Below, one piece after another: positions 1 through 8,407 of a stretch of 64,000 bases of DNA (positions are counted from its first letter, which is position 1; every line of letters begins with the position of its first letter). Origin of the DNA: Metabacillus arenae (GTDB lineage: Bacteria > Bacillota > Bacilli > Bacillales > Bacillaceae); the NCBI RefSeq assembly GCF_014773385.1, contig NZ_JACXAI010000008.1:17415-81414 (forward strand). The letters run 5' to 3'. The position numbers and the translations under genes were made by a program. Under the pieces are notes generated by a model, which did not search any database, was not told the DNA's origin, and saw only the letters and a program-made list of their open reading frames with translations.

Positions 1-1
1 A

Positions 2-766
2 GCCTTTATTGGCTCAGGTGTCTGTCTGCTTATTTGTATCATTACTTTAATCATTTTTTATCCTAACTTGGGTTCCAGCCAGCAATGGGATCTCGTGCTG
101 CCCTTTGCATTAAGTGTTATTGTATTATTTTTCACAGGTCTTTATCACTTCAATAACTATAAAAAAACTAAAGGAATGGCTGATGAAAAAATTCAAATGA
201 AAGAGAACGAAAAAGAGCGTCAATTTGTGTTGAGGAAAGAGCCCTCTCATTTTTTAAAATTGACTGCCTATAACCCGAATGGAATTCTAATCTATCAAAT
301 TACTCCCACTACTCCTTGGATAGTAGATTTGCTCATGCCAAATAATATTCGGACATTTCTTCCTAAAAAGTGGGTAATAGGAAATAACAAAAACGAAGTT
401 ATTGGCTACATAAAAAATGGTGCAGGGATTTATTCACCACTTAAGATAGAAGATGAACATCAAAAAGTGATTGGCTTATTTAAAGAAGAAAAATTCAAGT
501 TGACATTGAAAGGAAAAGTATATTCAAATTCTGATGAAGTATTAGCGGAGATCATCACGGATGCCTATCTTTATGATGTGTGCCTTCAAGCTGCTGCAGG
601 AAAAGAGTTGTGCCGATACAGGGAAGGATGGATGCCGGTCGAATGGACAAAATGGTTTAAAGAAGCAAATCAGCATACTCTTATTCTTAATGAAAAAGTG
701 ACTTCTCGTGAAAAATTGATATGTCTCGGGTTGATTCATTATTTCATTTATATGAAAGAGGGATAA
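2..766 (+). CDS. Membrane protein of unknown function, 5' end outside window
   Basis: I do not recognise the family. The reading frame is open to the left edge, and the codons at 2-67 encode a hydrophobic stretch, so the gene starts outside the window; the TTG at 68 is only the first possible start inside it. Two membrane segments can be seen, one at the left edge and one around 75-150 (LPFALSVIVLFFTGLYHF). They are followed by a soluble domain of about 190 residues rich in Lys and Glu. The fold is not obvious. A hairpin at 873-899 lies about 100 bp downstream. Function is unknown. Confidence 0.6.
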   Translation, partial: AFIGSGVCLLICIITLIIFYPNLGSSQQWDLVLPFALSVIVLFFTGLYHFNNYKKTKGMADEKIQMKENEKERQFVLRKEPSHFLKLTAYNPNGILIYQITPTTPWIVDLLMPNNIRTFLPKKWVIGNNKNEVIGYIKNGAGIYSPLKIEDEHQKVIGLFKEEKFKLTLKGKVYSNSDEVLAEIITDAYLYDVCLQAAAGKELCRYREGWMPVEWTKWFKEANQHTLILNEKVTSREKLICLGLIHYFIYMKEG

Positions 767-872
767 AGGTTAGCACCCAAATCTCCATGGAAATTACAAT
801 CGCGCCCTTTCGGAAGATTCCTTGGACATCCATATGCACAGATTTTCAAGAAAAAGGTTTGCTGAATAGATA

Positions 873-899
873 AGCACCCTACAAACTTTGCAGGGTGCT
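873..899. terminator. Hairpin between convergent genes
   Basis: An 8-bp perfect stem AGCACCCT/AGGGTGCT encloses a loop of about 11 nt between the + strand membrane gene and the - strand aadK. The U-tract is poor on both strands, so termination is plausible but not certain. Confidence 0.5.
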
Positions 900-906
900 C
901 CATTTA

Positions 907-1788
907 CTAATAGATTTCTTTTGCATCTGAAGGTAATTTTCTTACATGTTGCAAATATTCAGTCATGTTCTTATCGTCATCAACTGTATAAATATAGGAA
1001 AGTGAATCTGCTACATCTCTTGCTAACGTCCGAAACAATTCACAGGTAACAAATACAGAATCCCACATATTTTCATAACTGCCATCGGAATAAGTTTCTT
1101 GATACATTTCCCAGTATGATTCGGAAAGGAATTTCTTGAAGTACTTTCCCATTTTCCCAGTTGAGACTTGGAAGTTAGACCTTGTTCCAATCCACCATGA
1201 AACCATCTCATGCATGTGATGTCTAATTACACATTCAAACATAAACTTTGCATAGGGTAATTCATCACGCCAAATGCTTTTGGCAACGTTTTGTTGACAC
1301 CACCAAAAATTATTGCAGCAGCTCATGAACATCGGTTCTGTTGGTCTTTTTACATGGTAGTCAACATCTGTTGAGTCAGGAATGGATGGAAAACAGGTGT
1401 CCTTATCTAATAATGGGATGGTCAGTTTGTCACTGACATAGCTATCCATCATACATTCTTTTGTTTGAATATGAAGGTCGATGCGATTCCCATCTGTAAA
1501 CAGCATTAAATAGCCGTAAGACCGTTCAAAATCCATATCCATCCCAACATTTTTGTTATTTTTATCAGGTTCTTGCAGCATAAGCAAGTCTCCAAAAATA
1601 TTGATCCAATTCTTATCTTCGATAAAAGAGGCTGTTTCCGTTACGACATAAACGATATCATAGTCCTGGAAAATATCTTTTGGCACATTCGGATTCGTTC
1701 TCGAACCGTTCATATATACGGCTCGAATACGTTCATCTTCCTTGGCAGTGTTTATTATTAAGTCCATCATTTCTTGTTCATTTCTCAT
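907..1788 (-). CDS. aadK: Aminoglycoside 6-adenylyltransferase (streptomycin-modifying)
   Basis: This is an ANT(6)-type nucleotidyltransferase, which transfers AMP from ATP to the 6-hydroxyl of streptomycin in the cytoplasm. The 293-residue length matches the chromosomal AadK family. The N-terminal half carries the nucleotidyltransferase signature GSRTNPN followed by FQDYDIVYVV, with the paired acidic residues that bind Mg-ATP; a second acidic position is in NRIDLHIQT. A good ribosome-binding site (GGAGGG) precedes the ATG. It stands alone, convergent with the preceding gene. Similar chromosomal copies are common in Bacillus and often give only low-level resistance; actual resistance cannot be judged from sequence. 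Confidence 0.9.
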   Translation of the reverse strand: MRNEQEMMDLIINTAKEDERIRAVYMNGSRTNPNVPKDIFQDYDIVYVVTETASFIEDKNWINIFGDLLMLQEPDKNNKNVGMDMDFERSYGYLMLFTDGNRIDLHIQTKECMMDSYVSDKLTIPLLDKDTCFPSIPDSTDVDYHVKRPTEPMFMSCCNNFWWCQQNVAKSIWRDELPYAKFMFECVIRHHMHEMVSWWIGTRSNFQVSTGKMGKYFKKFLSESYWEMYQETYSDGSYENMWDSVFVTCELFRTLARDVADSLSYIYTVDDDKNMTEYLQHVRKLPSDAKEIY

Positions 1789-1929
1789 TAAAAATCCCTC
1801 CGCATGTCATAATCATTTTGAATGGAAAGTTGATTCACAATGGAGGGGCTCGTGAATGATGTAAATTTAATCTATTATATGGAGGTTATAATTTATTGTA
1901 TTTTTTTTTCATTCCAGCCTTCCTTTCTT

Positions 1930-1947
1930 ATAAGAGATATCTCTTAT
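1930..1947. repeat. Perfect 18-bp palindrome
   Basis: ATAAGAGATATCTCTTAT is a perfect palindrome 8 bp beyond the broken end of the Tn3 transposase relic. It could be a protein-binding site, a deletion junction or a terminator stem; nothing in the sequence decides between these. Confidence 0.5.
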
Positions 1948-1954
1948 TCATTAT

Positions 1955-2351
1955 TTATACATATGCAAGCCAATTCCTTCTTAAATGCTCAAATTCATGA
2001 TCGTGATGCAGAACATGTTGGCATAGCCATTCTGCCATTTTCTGAGCATCCTCTATCGTATCCTCGCGGAACCCGAAGAACTCCCGGATCTGTGTTCGGT
2101 GGTAGGTGATTAAACGACCGGTCCAATCATACTGAGCATATAATTCCGGCTCAAAGAAGATTTGTTTTGCAATGTACGCGATCACCGCTTTGGGAACTTC
2201 GGACTTATGAGTTGGGAACCGGGCTTCATTTTGAAAAAACTTGAGTAGCATGGCAAATCCAATCCTAGTTTCCTCGGTCTTGTTCTCGATCAACCTTCGG
2301 TAGGATCGTAAAATGCTCGATTAATTCGTCGAGTTCCCAATTCCGTTTCAT
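1955..2351 (-). pseudogene. Tn3-family transposase, N-terminal fragment (DUF4158)
   Basis: The frame reads like the N-terminal DUF4158 domain of Tn3-family transposases, with GFAMLLKFFQNEARFP, the VPKAVIAYIAKQ segment and IREFFGFREDT. The natural start is the ATG at 2351 (MKRNWELDELIEHFT), but a frameshift near 2293 separates this start from the rest. The frame stops after about 112 residues where a full transposase has close to 1000. The catalytic DDE region is absent from the window, and no Tn3-type 38-bp terminal repeat was recognised. This is a dead transposon remnant. Confidence 0.8.
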
Positions 2352-2494
2352 GTTATCCCCTCCAAAGTAAAGTTCCTATAACAAAAACAAATTCGGAACT
2401 TATTTTATTAATGAGGACTACACTAACGGGCAGGATAATGGAAGATTTCTATTATGTGGTAAAATGAAGTTATCTGGAAAATGGAGGGTCTCTT

Positions 2495-3241
2495 ATGACA
2501 ATAGGATCTCAAAAAGATATCGATGGTCTGAAGGAAATTGGCAAAATCGTTGCATTGACGATTAGTGAAATGAAAAGTCACGCACGTGTTGGAATTACGA
2601 CAAAGGAACTGGATGATATTGGTGGAGGATTTTTGAAAAGGCATGGGGCTGTGCCTGCACCTAAAACAACTTATAACTTCCCCGGCAACACTTGTATTAG
2701 CATTAACCATGAAATTGCTCATGGAATACCGGGAAATAGAATGATTCAACCGGGCGATTTAATAAACATCGATGTTTCAGCCGAACGGGGAGGCTACTTT
2801 GCGGATGCGGGGCACTCTTTTCCGATCCCCCCATACAACCCGTCTTTAACACGCCTCTGCCAATACACGCACAATACTATGATGAAGGTGATCTCTTCAC
2901 TTAAGCATGGAGTAAAATTGAACGAAATCGGGAGGGTTATTCAAATCGAGGCTGAAAAGGGCGGCTATAATGTTATTAAGAATCTGTGTAGTCACGGTAT
3001 TGGGAAATCCCTGCACGAGACGCCCAAAGAGATTCTACCCGTTTATAACAAGGATGATAAACGTGTATTGAAAGAGGGCATGGTCATTACAATCGAGCCC
3101 TTTTTATCTACAGGTGCTGGATATGTCGTTGAGCAGTCGGATGGGTGGACTTTATGCGTGCCTGACAATAGCTTTGCGGCACAACAGGAGCATACTATAA
3201 TAATTACAAAGAATCAGCCCATCATCGTGACTGTAGCATAG
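2495..3241 (+). CDS. map: Type I methionine aminopeptidase
   Basis: This cytoplasmic metallopeptidase removes the initiator methionine from nascent proteins. The 248-residue length is typical. All metal ligands of the pita-bread fold can be placed: Asp93 (NIDVSAERGG), Asp104 (FADAG), His167 (CSHGIG), Glu201 (TIEPF) and Glu232 (QEHT). His76 (INHEIAHG) corresponds to the substrate-binding His. The start has a GGAGGG site 8 nt upstream. The housekeeping copy usually lies in the ribosomal protein operon with adk, so this isolated copy is probably the paralogue (YflG-like). It is monocistronic, with a hairpin at 3339-3364. Confidence 0.9.
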   Translation: MTIGSQKDIDGLKEIGKIVALTISEMKSHARVGITTKELDDIGGGFLKRHGAVPAPKTTYNFPGNTCISINHEIAHGIPGNRMIQPGDLINIDVSAERGGYFADAGHSFPIPPYNPSLTRLCQYTHNTMMKVISSLKHGVKLNEIGRVIQIEAEKGGYNVIKNLCSHGIGKSLHETPKEILPVYNKDDKRVLKEGMVITIEPFLSTGAGYVVEQSDGWTLCVPDNSFAAQQEHTIIITKNQPIIVTVA

Positions 3242-3338
3242 ACCATCAGAAAAGTACCAGCTTTTTGTATCCTGGTTCACTAACGAAGACGTTAGTTTAA
3301 GAAACAGGCTGCAATTGGTACATTTATCACTCATAAAA

Positions 3339-3364
3339 AGAACTCTCCAGACGCGGAGGGTTCT
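3339..3364 (+). terminator. Terminator-like hairpin after map
   Basis: A 10-bp stem (AGAACTCTCC with GGAGGGTTCT, one G-T pair) has a 6-nt loop and a following T-rich tail (TACATTTTTA). It lies about 100 bp after the map stop codon. Confidence 0.55.
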
Positions 3365-3481
3365 TACATTTTTATCCATGTGTTTGCGGGTGGTGTCAGC
3401 TACGCTGGTATTACCCTAATTAGGGAAAAATTATAATTATATTCCTTTAAAGGAATATTCTGTATTAGGTATATTGTAATC

Positions 3482-3804
3482 ATGAAAACAACTTTGAATG
3501 CTCTTGTCGAGCCCAATCGGTTACAAATTGTTAAACTCTTGCATGACTGCTCTCTTACTGCAGGGGAAATTGCCGATCGACTCGGGCTTAACCAGATGCA
3601 TGCTTCCAAACATCTTCGTGTACTTAGTAATGAAGGGCTCGTCCCCAGGTTCATGTAATTGCCAATTGACGGATCTACAAGCTGAGGGCCAAGCCATTCA
3701 AAGAACTTGATGCCTGGTTGGAGTCTTACCATCAAATCTGGAATGAGAGAGTCGACCTGTTGGACGATTACCTGCAAGCTTGCAAAAAAGGAATTGAACG
3801 ATGA
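3482..3804 (+). pseudogene. ArsR-family transcriptional regulator, frameshifted
   Basis: The first 58 codons encode a clear ArsR-type winged helix (ALVEPNRLQIVKLL, then LTAGEIADRLGL and ASKHLRVLSNEGLV). The reading then jumps frame near 3648 and continues as VHVIAN-stop-RIYKLRAKPFKELDAW to a normal C-terminus ending at 3804. The second half also has an in-frame TGA at 3667, where an Arg codon would be expected before RIYKL. The gene therefore carries a frameshift and a nonsense codon. In intact loci, such regulators usually sit beside SRPBCC and DoxX-like genes, as the remnants here do. Confidence 0.8.
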
Positions 3805-3864
3805 TGAAAAGCATAGTCATTTAGAGGAGCTATAACAACATGAATAGGAGGAGTGAAATCATGT

Positions 3865-3993
3865 ATGAAAGTTCAGCTGCGGATGCTCTTTAAGTTTGAA
3901 GCGGAGCTCAGAAAGGTGGTCAAGAAGTACGGTGCCATTGACGGAGCAAAATCCACCCTTGATCGTCTCGAGGAACGATTGGCTAAGACTTGA
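3865..3993 (+). CDS. Small ORF, 42 aa, unknown
   Basis: The ATG at 3865 follows an AGGAGG-like site at 3847-3852 and opens a 42-codon frame encoding a charged, probably helical peptide (contains AELRKVVKKYGAIDG). I do not recognise it. It lies inside the decayed ArsR/DoxX/SRPBCC module, so it may be a remnant rather than a working gene. Confidence 0.35.
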   Translation: MKVQLRMLFKFEAELRKVVKKYGAIDGAKSTLDRLEERLAKT

Positions 3994-4067
3994 TGACACA
4001 ACATATACCAAAGGGAAATGGGCAATAGACATTTAAATATTTCAAAATAAGGGGAAATGGGTATAAA

Positions 4068-4466
4068 ATGAAGAAATTTAAAATTATTTACTGGATTTTT
4101 ACAGGTCTGTTGGTGGCATTAATGGTTTTGGGTTCTATTCCGGATATTATGTCTGCTCCCGATGCTGTTGCTTTATTTAATCATTTAGGTTATCCAGCCT
4201 ACCTCCTGCCCTTTCTAGGAATTGCAAAGTTATTAGGTGTTGTCGCGATACTGATTCCTGGTTTTCCTAGAATAAAGGAATGGGCTTATGCCGGTTTTGT
4301 ATTTGATATTACGGGTGCCATGTATTCAAGCATAGCTGTAGGCGATCCTCCTAGTGGAATGCTGGTTTTCATTATCGCCTATATTTTGATAGCCGGCTCT
4401 TATATTTACCATCACAAAATAATAAAATCTAGTTCATTAAGTAGTAAGAATACCTTAACAATATAA
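4068..4466 (+). CDS. DoxX-like integral membrane protein
   Basis: This 132-residue protein has four predicted membrane helices and the DoxX-like layout, with IYWIFTGLLVALMVLGSIPD, LPFLGIAKLLGVVAIL and EWAYAGFVFDITGA. Members often neighbour ArsR regulators and SRPBCC proteins; biochemical function is not established for this subgroup. The start has a purine-rich site (AAGGGGAAATG). It is the only apparently intact gene in a module whose regulator and SRPBCC partner are broken. Confidence 0.75.
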   Translation: MKKFKIIYWIFTGLLVALMVLGSIPDIMSAPDAVALFNHLGYPAYLLPFLGIAKLLGVVAILIPGFPRIKEWAYAGFVFDITGAMYSSIAVGDPPSGMLVFIIAYILIAGSYIYHHKIIKSSSLSSKNTLTI

Positions 4467-4527
4467 CTAAAATGGCAGCAGCCTTTATTGAGGAATTGAA
4501 ATGTAAAAGGAAAATGCAACAAACAGC

Positions 4528-4749
4528 ATGACAATGAATGCTGTTGAATGCGAATTGGTTATTACGCTTACCTTTGATGTGCCACGCGAACTTGTATTCA
4601 AGACGTGGACCGAGCCAAAGCATTTCACCCTCCGAGGGGTTCCTATACATGCATCTGAGGAAGAAGGTAAGACATTTAAGGAAGGTTTCGAATCAATGAA
4701 GCAAGGTTTAGGCGGACCCTTTGATCAGCTCGACGATTACATGGCTTGA
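4528..4749 (+). pseudogene. SRPBCC/AHSA1-domain protein with internal deletion
   Basis: The N-terminus (ITLTFDVPRELVFKTWTEP) and C-terminus (GFESMKQGLGG then FDQLDDYMA) are both diagnostic of AHSA1-like SRPBCC proteins, which are normally about 140-160 residues. Here the ORF is only 73 residues, because the central beta-sheet and helix region between EPKHF and EEEGKTF is missing in frame. A functional ligand-binding cavity is unlikely. Confidence 0.7.
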
Positions 4750-4782
4750 CGAATGAATAGTAGCTCCATGTGTATGAAAGAT

Positions 4783-4808
4783 AAAGCACCGATAATCGGT
4801 GTTTTTTC
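4783..4808 (+). terminator. Rho-independent terminator
   Basis: A CACCGAT/ATCGGTG stem is followed by TTTTTTC, downstream of the decayed DoxX/SRPBCC module. Confidence 0.75.
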
Positions 4809-4927
4809 TTTTGGCTGAGAGAGGGAAGGGTTTATGATTTCTGCTTCAATTCCTTTTTTTTAATGTTGGCCGTCCCTATATTGTACACCAACGTTTTAGG
4901 CTGAAGTTAATTCCTATTTTAAAATCT

Positions 4928-4942
4928 AGTTGTCTATACCAT
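4928..4942 (-). promoter_or_regulatory. NagR (YvoA) operator, distal dre site
   Basis: AGTTGTCTATACCAT is the reverse complement of the core TGGTATAGACAACT that recurs at 5028. It matches the known dre operator of the GntR-family regulator NagR, which is released by GlcNAc-6-P/GlcN-6-P. It lies about 100 bp upstream of the proximal site in opposite orientation. Confidence 0.7.
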
Positions 4943-5024
4943 TATCTTGTAAACTAGTAATCAATTTTGTTAGAATCCTTTTCTAAAACGAGTTTTTTGT
5001 TAAGGGAAGTTCTACAAAATAAAA

Positions 5025-5060
5025 ATTGGTATAGACAACTAAGTTCTGTAATGTTACACT
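5025..5060 (+). promoter_or_regulatory. nagA promoter overlapped by proximal dre operator
   Basis: The operator ATTGGTATAGACAACTAA (5025-5042) overlaps a likely sigma-A promoter: -35 TAGACA at 5032-5037, a 17-bp spacer, and extended -10 TGTTACACT with TACACT at 5055-5060. Repressor binding would block the -35 region. The leader to nagA is about 190 nt and holds no riboswitch I recognise. Confidence 0.7.
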
Positions 5061-5251
5061 AAAAATAAGAATGATAATTCAATAGAGGAAGCTCCTTGAA
5101 AGCTTGGGGCTCTACAAGGTGTGCAACACAGAAAGAAGTTATTTCTTTTCTTTTGTAAAAAGAGATCAGTGCTAGTTGTTCGACATTGTTAAATCAATTT
5201 TATGCATGAAAAACTTTAATAAAAATTGTTTGCTGAAAAAAGGAGTTTCTT

Positions 5252-6457
5252 ATGATGGAGAACGTTATCATTACCGGACTAAATGTTTATGGTGAACAGC
5301 AAACCTATTCTAATGGGTTTATTAAAATAGAAAAGGGTCTAATTAAAGAAATAGGAAGCTTAAACGATATAAATGATATAACCGGATATAAGTTCATTCA
5401 GATTCCTTCTTCTTATTTTGCTGTTCCAGGGGCTATTGATATTCATATTCATGGTGTAAATGGTGCAGATACAATGGATGCTTCTAATGATGCATTAAGC
5501 ACAATGGCTGAAGCATTGCCAAAAGAGGGAACGACAAGTTTTTTGGCTACTACTATGACGCAATCTAAGCATGCAATTGAAAATGCGTTAATAAATGCGG
5601 GTGAGTATATAGAGGAAAATCATCAAGCAGGTTTAGCTGAAATTGTAGGAATCCATTTAGAAGGTCCTTTTTTAAACTATAAAAGGGCAGGAGCTCAGCC
5701 TTTTGAATATATGCTAAAACCAACTATTGAGCTTTTCAATCAATGGCAGGGCTTAGCACAGGGACATATCAAGCTTGTTACAATTGCCCCGGAAATTGAC
5801 GGTGGTTTGGAACTGATTGAATATATGAGTGAACAAGGGGTTATTAGCTCTATTGGACATTCAGATGCAACGTATGATGAGATGATCAAAGGGATACAAG
5901 CAGGTGCAGCACATGTAACCCATCTTTTTAATGGAATGAGAGGATTGCACCATCGCGATCCTGGAACAGCTGGGGCCGCATTGATACACGAAGAACTGAA
6001 AACAGAGATTATAGCAGATGGCATTCATGTTCATCCTAAGACAGTAAAGCTTGCTTATCATCAAAAGGGTCATGAAGGGATGATTATTATAACAGATGCC
6101 ATGAGAGCAAAATGTCTTCCAAACGGAGAATATGAATTGGGAGGCCAAAAAGTATTTGTCGAAGATGGCAAGGCTGTTTTAGAAAATGGATCCCTTGCAG
6201 GCAGTGTTTTGCAAATGAATCAAGCAATAAATAATATGATGGAGTTCACAGGCTGTTCTTTAAGAGACGTCATATGGATGAGCTCTGTCACTCCTGCTAA
6301 GCAGCTTGGAATCTTTGACAGAAAAGGAAGTATTGAAGCTGGCAAAGATGCAGATATCGTTATTTTGGATGAAAACCATAACGTATGGATGACTCTATGT
6401 AAAGGAGAAATAGCTTATCAAAGGGAGGAAATCACTCATGAACATCTTGCAAACTAA
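5252..6457 (+). CDS. nagA: N-acetylglucosamine-6-phosphate deacetylase
   Basis: NagA hydrolyses GlcNAc-6-P to GlcN-6-P and acetate, the first intracellular step in using GlcNAc from chitin or recycled peptidoglycan. The 401-residue protein has the amidohydrolase signatures HIHG (residues 65-68), Glu137 in LEGPF, His203 in GHSDA, His221/His224 in HVTHLFNG and the catalytic Asp282 in TDAMRAK. AGGAG lies 7 nt before the first ATG; the next codon is also ATG. It overlaps nagB by 20 bp, so the two are translationally coupled. Two NagR-type operators lie upstream, but no nagR gene is in the window. Confidence 0.95.
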   Translation: MMENVIITGLNVYGEQQTYSNGFIKIEKGLIKEIGSLNDINDITGYKFIQIPSSYFAVPGAIDIHIHGVNGADTMDASNDALSTMAEALPKEGTTSFLATTMTQSKHAIENALINAGEYIEENHQAGLAEIVGIHLEGPFLNYKRAGAQPFEYMLKPTIELFNQWQGLAQGHIKLVTIAPEIDGGLELIEYMSEQGVISSIGHSDATYDEMIKGIQAGAAHVTHLFNGMRGLHHRDPGTAGAALIHEELKTEIIADGIHVHPKTVKLAYHQKGHEGMIIITDAMRAKCLPNGEYELGGQKVFVEDGKAVLENGSLAGSVLQMNQAINNMMEFTGCSLRDVIWMSSVTPAKQLGIFDRKGSIEAGKDADIVILDENHNVWMTLCKGEIAYQREEITHEHLAN

Positions 6458-7187
6458 AGGGTATGATGAATTGAGCCAAAAAGCTGCTGAGTTTATTATT
6501 TCAAAAGTCCGTCAAAATCCGGAAATAAAGCTTGGTTTAGCGACAGGCGGAACTCCTCAGGGGCTTTATGATAAGCTGATTCACGATCATAAACAAAACT
6601 TTACTTCTTATCAGAAAGTGACAACATTTAATTTGGATGAATACGTAGGTTTGGAAAAAGATCATCCTAATAGTTATCATTTTTTTATGAAAAAGACGCT
6701 GTTTGATCATATAGATATCGAACCGTCCAATACTTACATTCCAAATGGGGAAGTGGAAGATTTAGACGCGGAATGCTTGCGCTATGAAAAAAATATTGAG
6801 GAGCTTGGCGGAATTGACCTGCAGATCCTTGGTATTGGCAGTAATGGACATATCGGTTTCAATGAGCCAGGTACTTCTTTTCAATCGATGACACATATCG
6901 TTGAATTAACCCAATCGACAAGAGAAGCAAATGCGAGATTCTTCAATAAACCAGAAGATGTGCCAACACAAGCGATTACCATGGGGATTAAGTCAATAAT
7001 GAATGCAAAAGAAATTGTACTGCTCGTATCAGGTGAATCAAAAAAAGAAGCCATTAAACAATTATTATCGGAAAAAGTAACAGAACAGTTCCCAGCTTCT
7101 ATCTTAAATACTCATCCGAATGTTACTGTCATTGTCGATGAAGAAGCATTGCCAAAGCTGGAGCTGAATGCAGAAAAAGGAGCTTAG
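6438..7187 (+). CDS. nagB: Glucosamine-6-phosphate deaminase
   Basis: NagB converts GlcN-6-P to fructose-6-P and ammonia, feeding amino-sugar carbon into glycolysis. The 249-residue protein carries the family motifs GLATGGTPQGLY, NLDEYVGL (Asp67 base) and GIGSNGHIGFNEPG (His138, Glu143). The ATG has a GGAGG site inside the end of nagA. The stop codon is embedded in the terminator hairpin at 7180. It forms an operon with nagA. Confidence 0.95.
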   Translation: MNILQTKGYDELSQKAAEFIISKVRQNPEIKLGLATGGTPQGLYDKLIHDHKQNFTSYQKVTTFNLDEYVGLEKDHPNSYHFFMKKTLFDHIDIEPSNTYIPNGEVEDLDAECLRYEKNIEELGGIDLQILGIGSNGHIGFNEPGTSFQSMTHIVELTQSTREANARFFNKPEDVPTQAITMGIKSIMNAKEIVLLVSGESKKEAIKQLLSEKVTEQFPASILNTHPNVTVIVDEEALPKLELNAEKGA

Positions 7188-7204
7188 GATAAAGCTCTTT
7201 TTTA
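7180..7204 (+). terminator. Terminator of nagAB
   Basis: A GAGCTT/AAGCTC stem is followed by seven T residues; the nagB stop codon lies within the hairpin. Confidence 0.8.
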
Positions 7205-7237
7205 GTGATTAATTTGTTTCAAGGCAACCGGGTTTAT

Positions 7238-7400
7238 GATTGATTTATCCCGACAGATCAGAGCAATCCCGTCCAATACTGGGATTAATCCGACCAATTC
7301 GATCGATAATCCATCCAATTCGATCAATTATTCGGCCAACCCATGGAAGCGGGCAAATTTGATCGATATTTCGTTGAATCCAGCGATCAACCGGGCCAAA
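7238..7400. repeat. Family B intergenic micro-array (CCGACCAATT units, ~20-21 nt)
   Basis: Between nagB and the SIS gene a degenerate tandem array repeats every 20-22 nt. The clearest units are CCGACCAATTCGATCGATAAT (starting 7290) and CCATCCAATTCGATCAATTAT (starting 7311), followed by more diverged units to about 7400. The same unit type recurs at 40746-40863. No coding frame is plausible. Confidence 0.75.
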
Positions 7401-7434
7401 TAAACTGCTTTTAAATAATATGGAGGTTTATAGC

Positions 7435-8178
7435 ATGTCTCTTATCCAAAATTATTTTACCGAAATCAAAAAATTATTAGAAACGATTGAAGACAAACAA
7501 AACGATGTCTTGCAGAAAGCAGCCGAAAAAATCTCAGAAAGTATAGAAAACGAAGGAATCATTCATTTGTTTGGATGCGGGCATTCTCATATGATTGGTG
7601 AGGAATTATTTTATCGTGCTGGAGGACTTGCTCAAGTGAATCCAATTTTGGTAGAGGATTTAATGCTGCACCGCGGAGCTGTAAACTCCTCAACTTTAGA
7701 AAGAACAAACGGGATGGCACAAACTTTTATGGTAAACATCGATATCCAAGCAAAGGATGTTCTTATCGTTTCCTCTACCTCGGGAAGAAACCCGGTTCCT
7801 ATTGATGTAGCACAAATCGCAAAAGAGCATGGTGCTTTTGTCATTGCGATCACTTCACCTAGATATGCTGAAACTCAATCATCTCGGCATAAAAATGGCT
7901 TATTTCTGTTTGAGGCGGCAGACCTAGTCATTGATAATTGTATACAATTGGGAGATTTCTTGCTTCAGGAAGAAAAATCAAATCTTGCCTTCGCACCAGG
8001 TTCTACGATTGCAGGAATGACAATCGTAAACAGCCTTGTAGCAGGAGCAGTAGACATATTGCTGCAAAAAGGAATAACCCCGCCAATCTTTAAAAGCGGG
8101 AATGTTGATGGTGCGGATGATGATAATAGACTGTTAGTAGATAAGTATAAAAAGCGGATTCCTTTATTAGAATTGTGA
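7435..8178 (+). CDS. SIS-domain sugar-phosphate-binding protein (UPF0309 type)
   Basis: This 247-residue protein has a single sugar isomerase (SIS) domain with HLFGCGHSHMIGEELFYR and VSSTSGRNPVPID, typical of UPF0309 proteins. Related SIS proteins bind or isomerise phosphorylated amino sugars. I start it at the ATG at 7435 because the ATG at 7420 forms part of the TGGAGG ribosome-binding site. Its position downstream of nagAB supports a role in amino-sugar metabolism, but the reaction is unproven. It has its own leader, separated from nagB by a terminator and the family B array. Confidence 0.8.
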   Translation: MSLIQNYFTEIKKLLETIEDKQNDVLQKAAEKISESIENEGIIHLFGCGHSHMIGEELFYRAGGLAQVNPILVEDLMLHRGAVNSSTLERTNGMAQTFMVNIDIQAKDVLIVSSTSGRNPVPIDVAQIAKEHGAFVIAITSPRYAETQSSRHKNGLFLFEAADLVIDNCIQLGDFLLQEEKSNLAFAPGSTIAGMTIVNSLVAGAVDILLQKGITPPIFKSGNVDGADDDNRLLVDKYKKRIPLLEL

Positions 8179-8407
8179 AGTTAATAGATTTATATGAAAA
8201 AAATAGTCGCTAGCGTAAAACAGAATGATAAGAGGAGCTGTAAAAGGGTTAGAATAAATGAAAAATTTTGAAAATTAGGACTAAAGTTCCGTTTTCAAAC
8301 AATAGGGGGATAGTCTATAATCGTACTAAGGATCCAATCACAATGCGGCGAATATTTATGATATCCTCATAAATACCTCGTGCATTATCTGACTTTAGGA
8401 GGTCCCT

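Noticed and set aside
1840..2109. 89-aa + strand ORF
   Set aside because: It is antisense to the Tn3 transposase relic, lacks a ribosome-binding site and resembles no protein family.
3285..3297. ACTAACG/CGTTAGT hairpin as a second terminator of map
   Set aside because: Short stem without a T-run; the stronger hairpin at 3339 is preferred.
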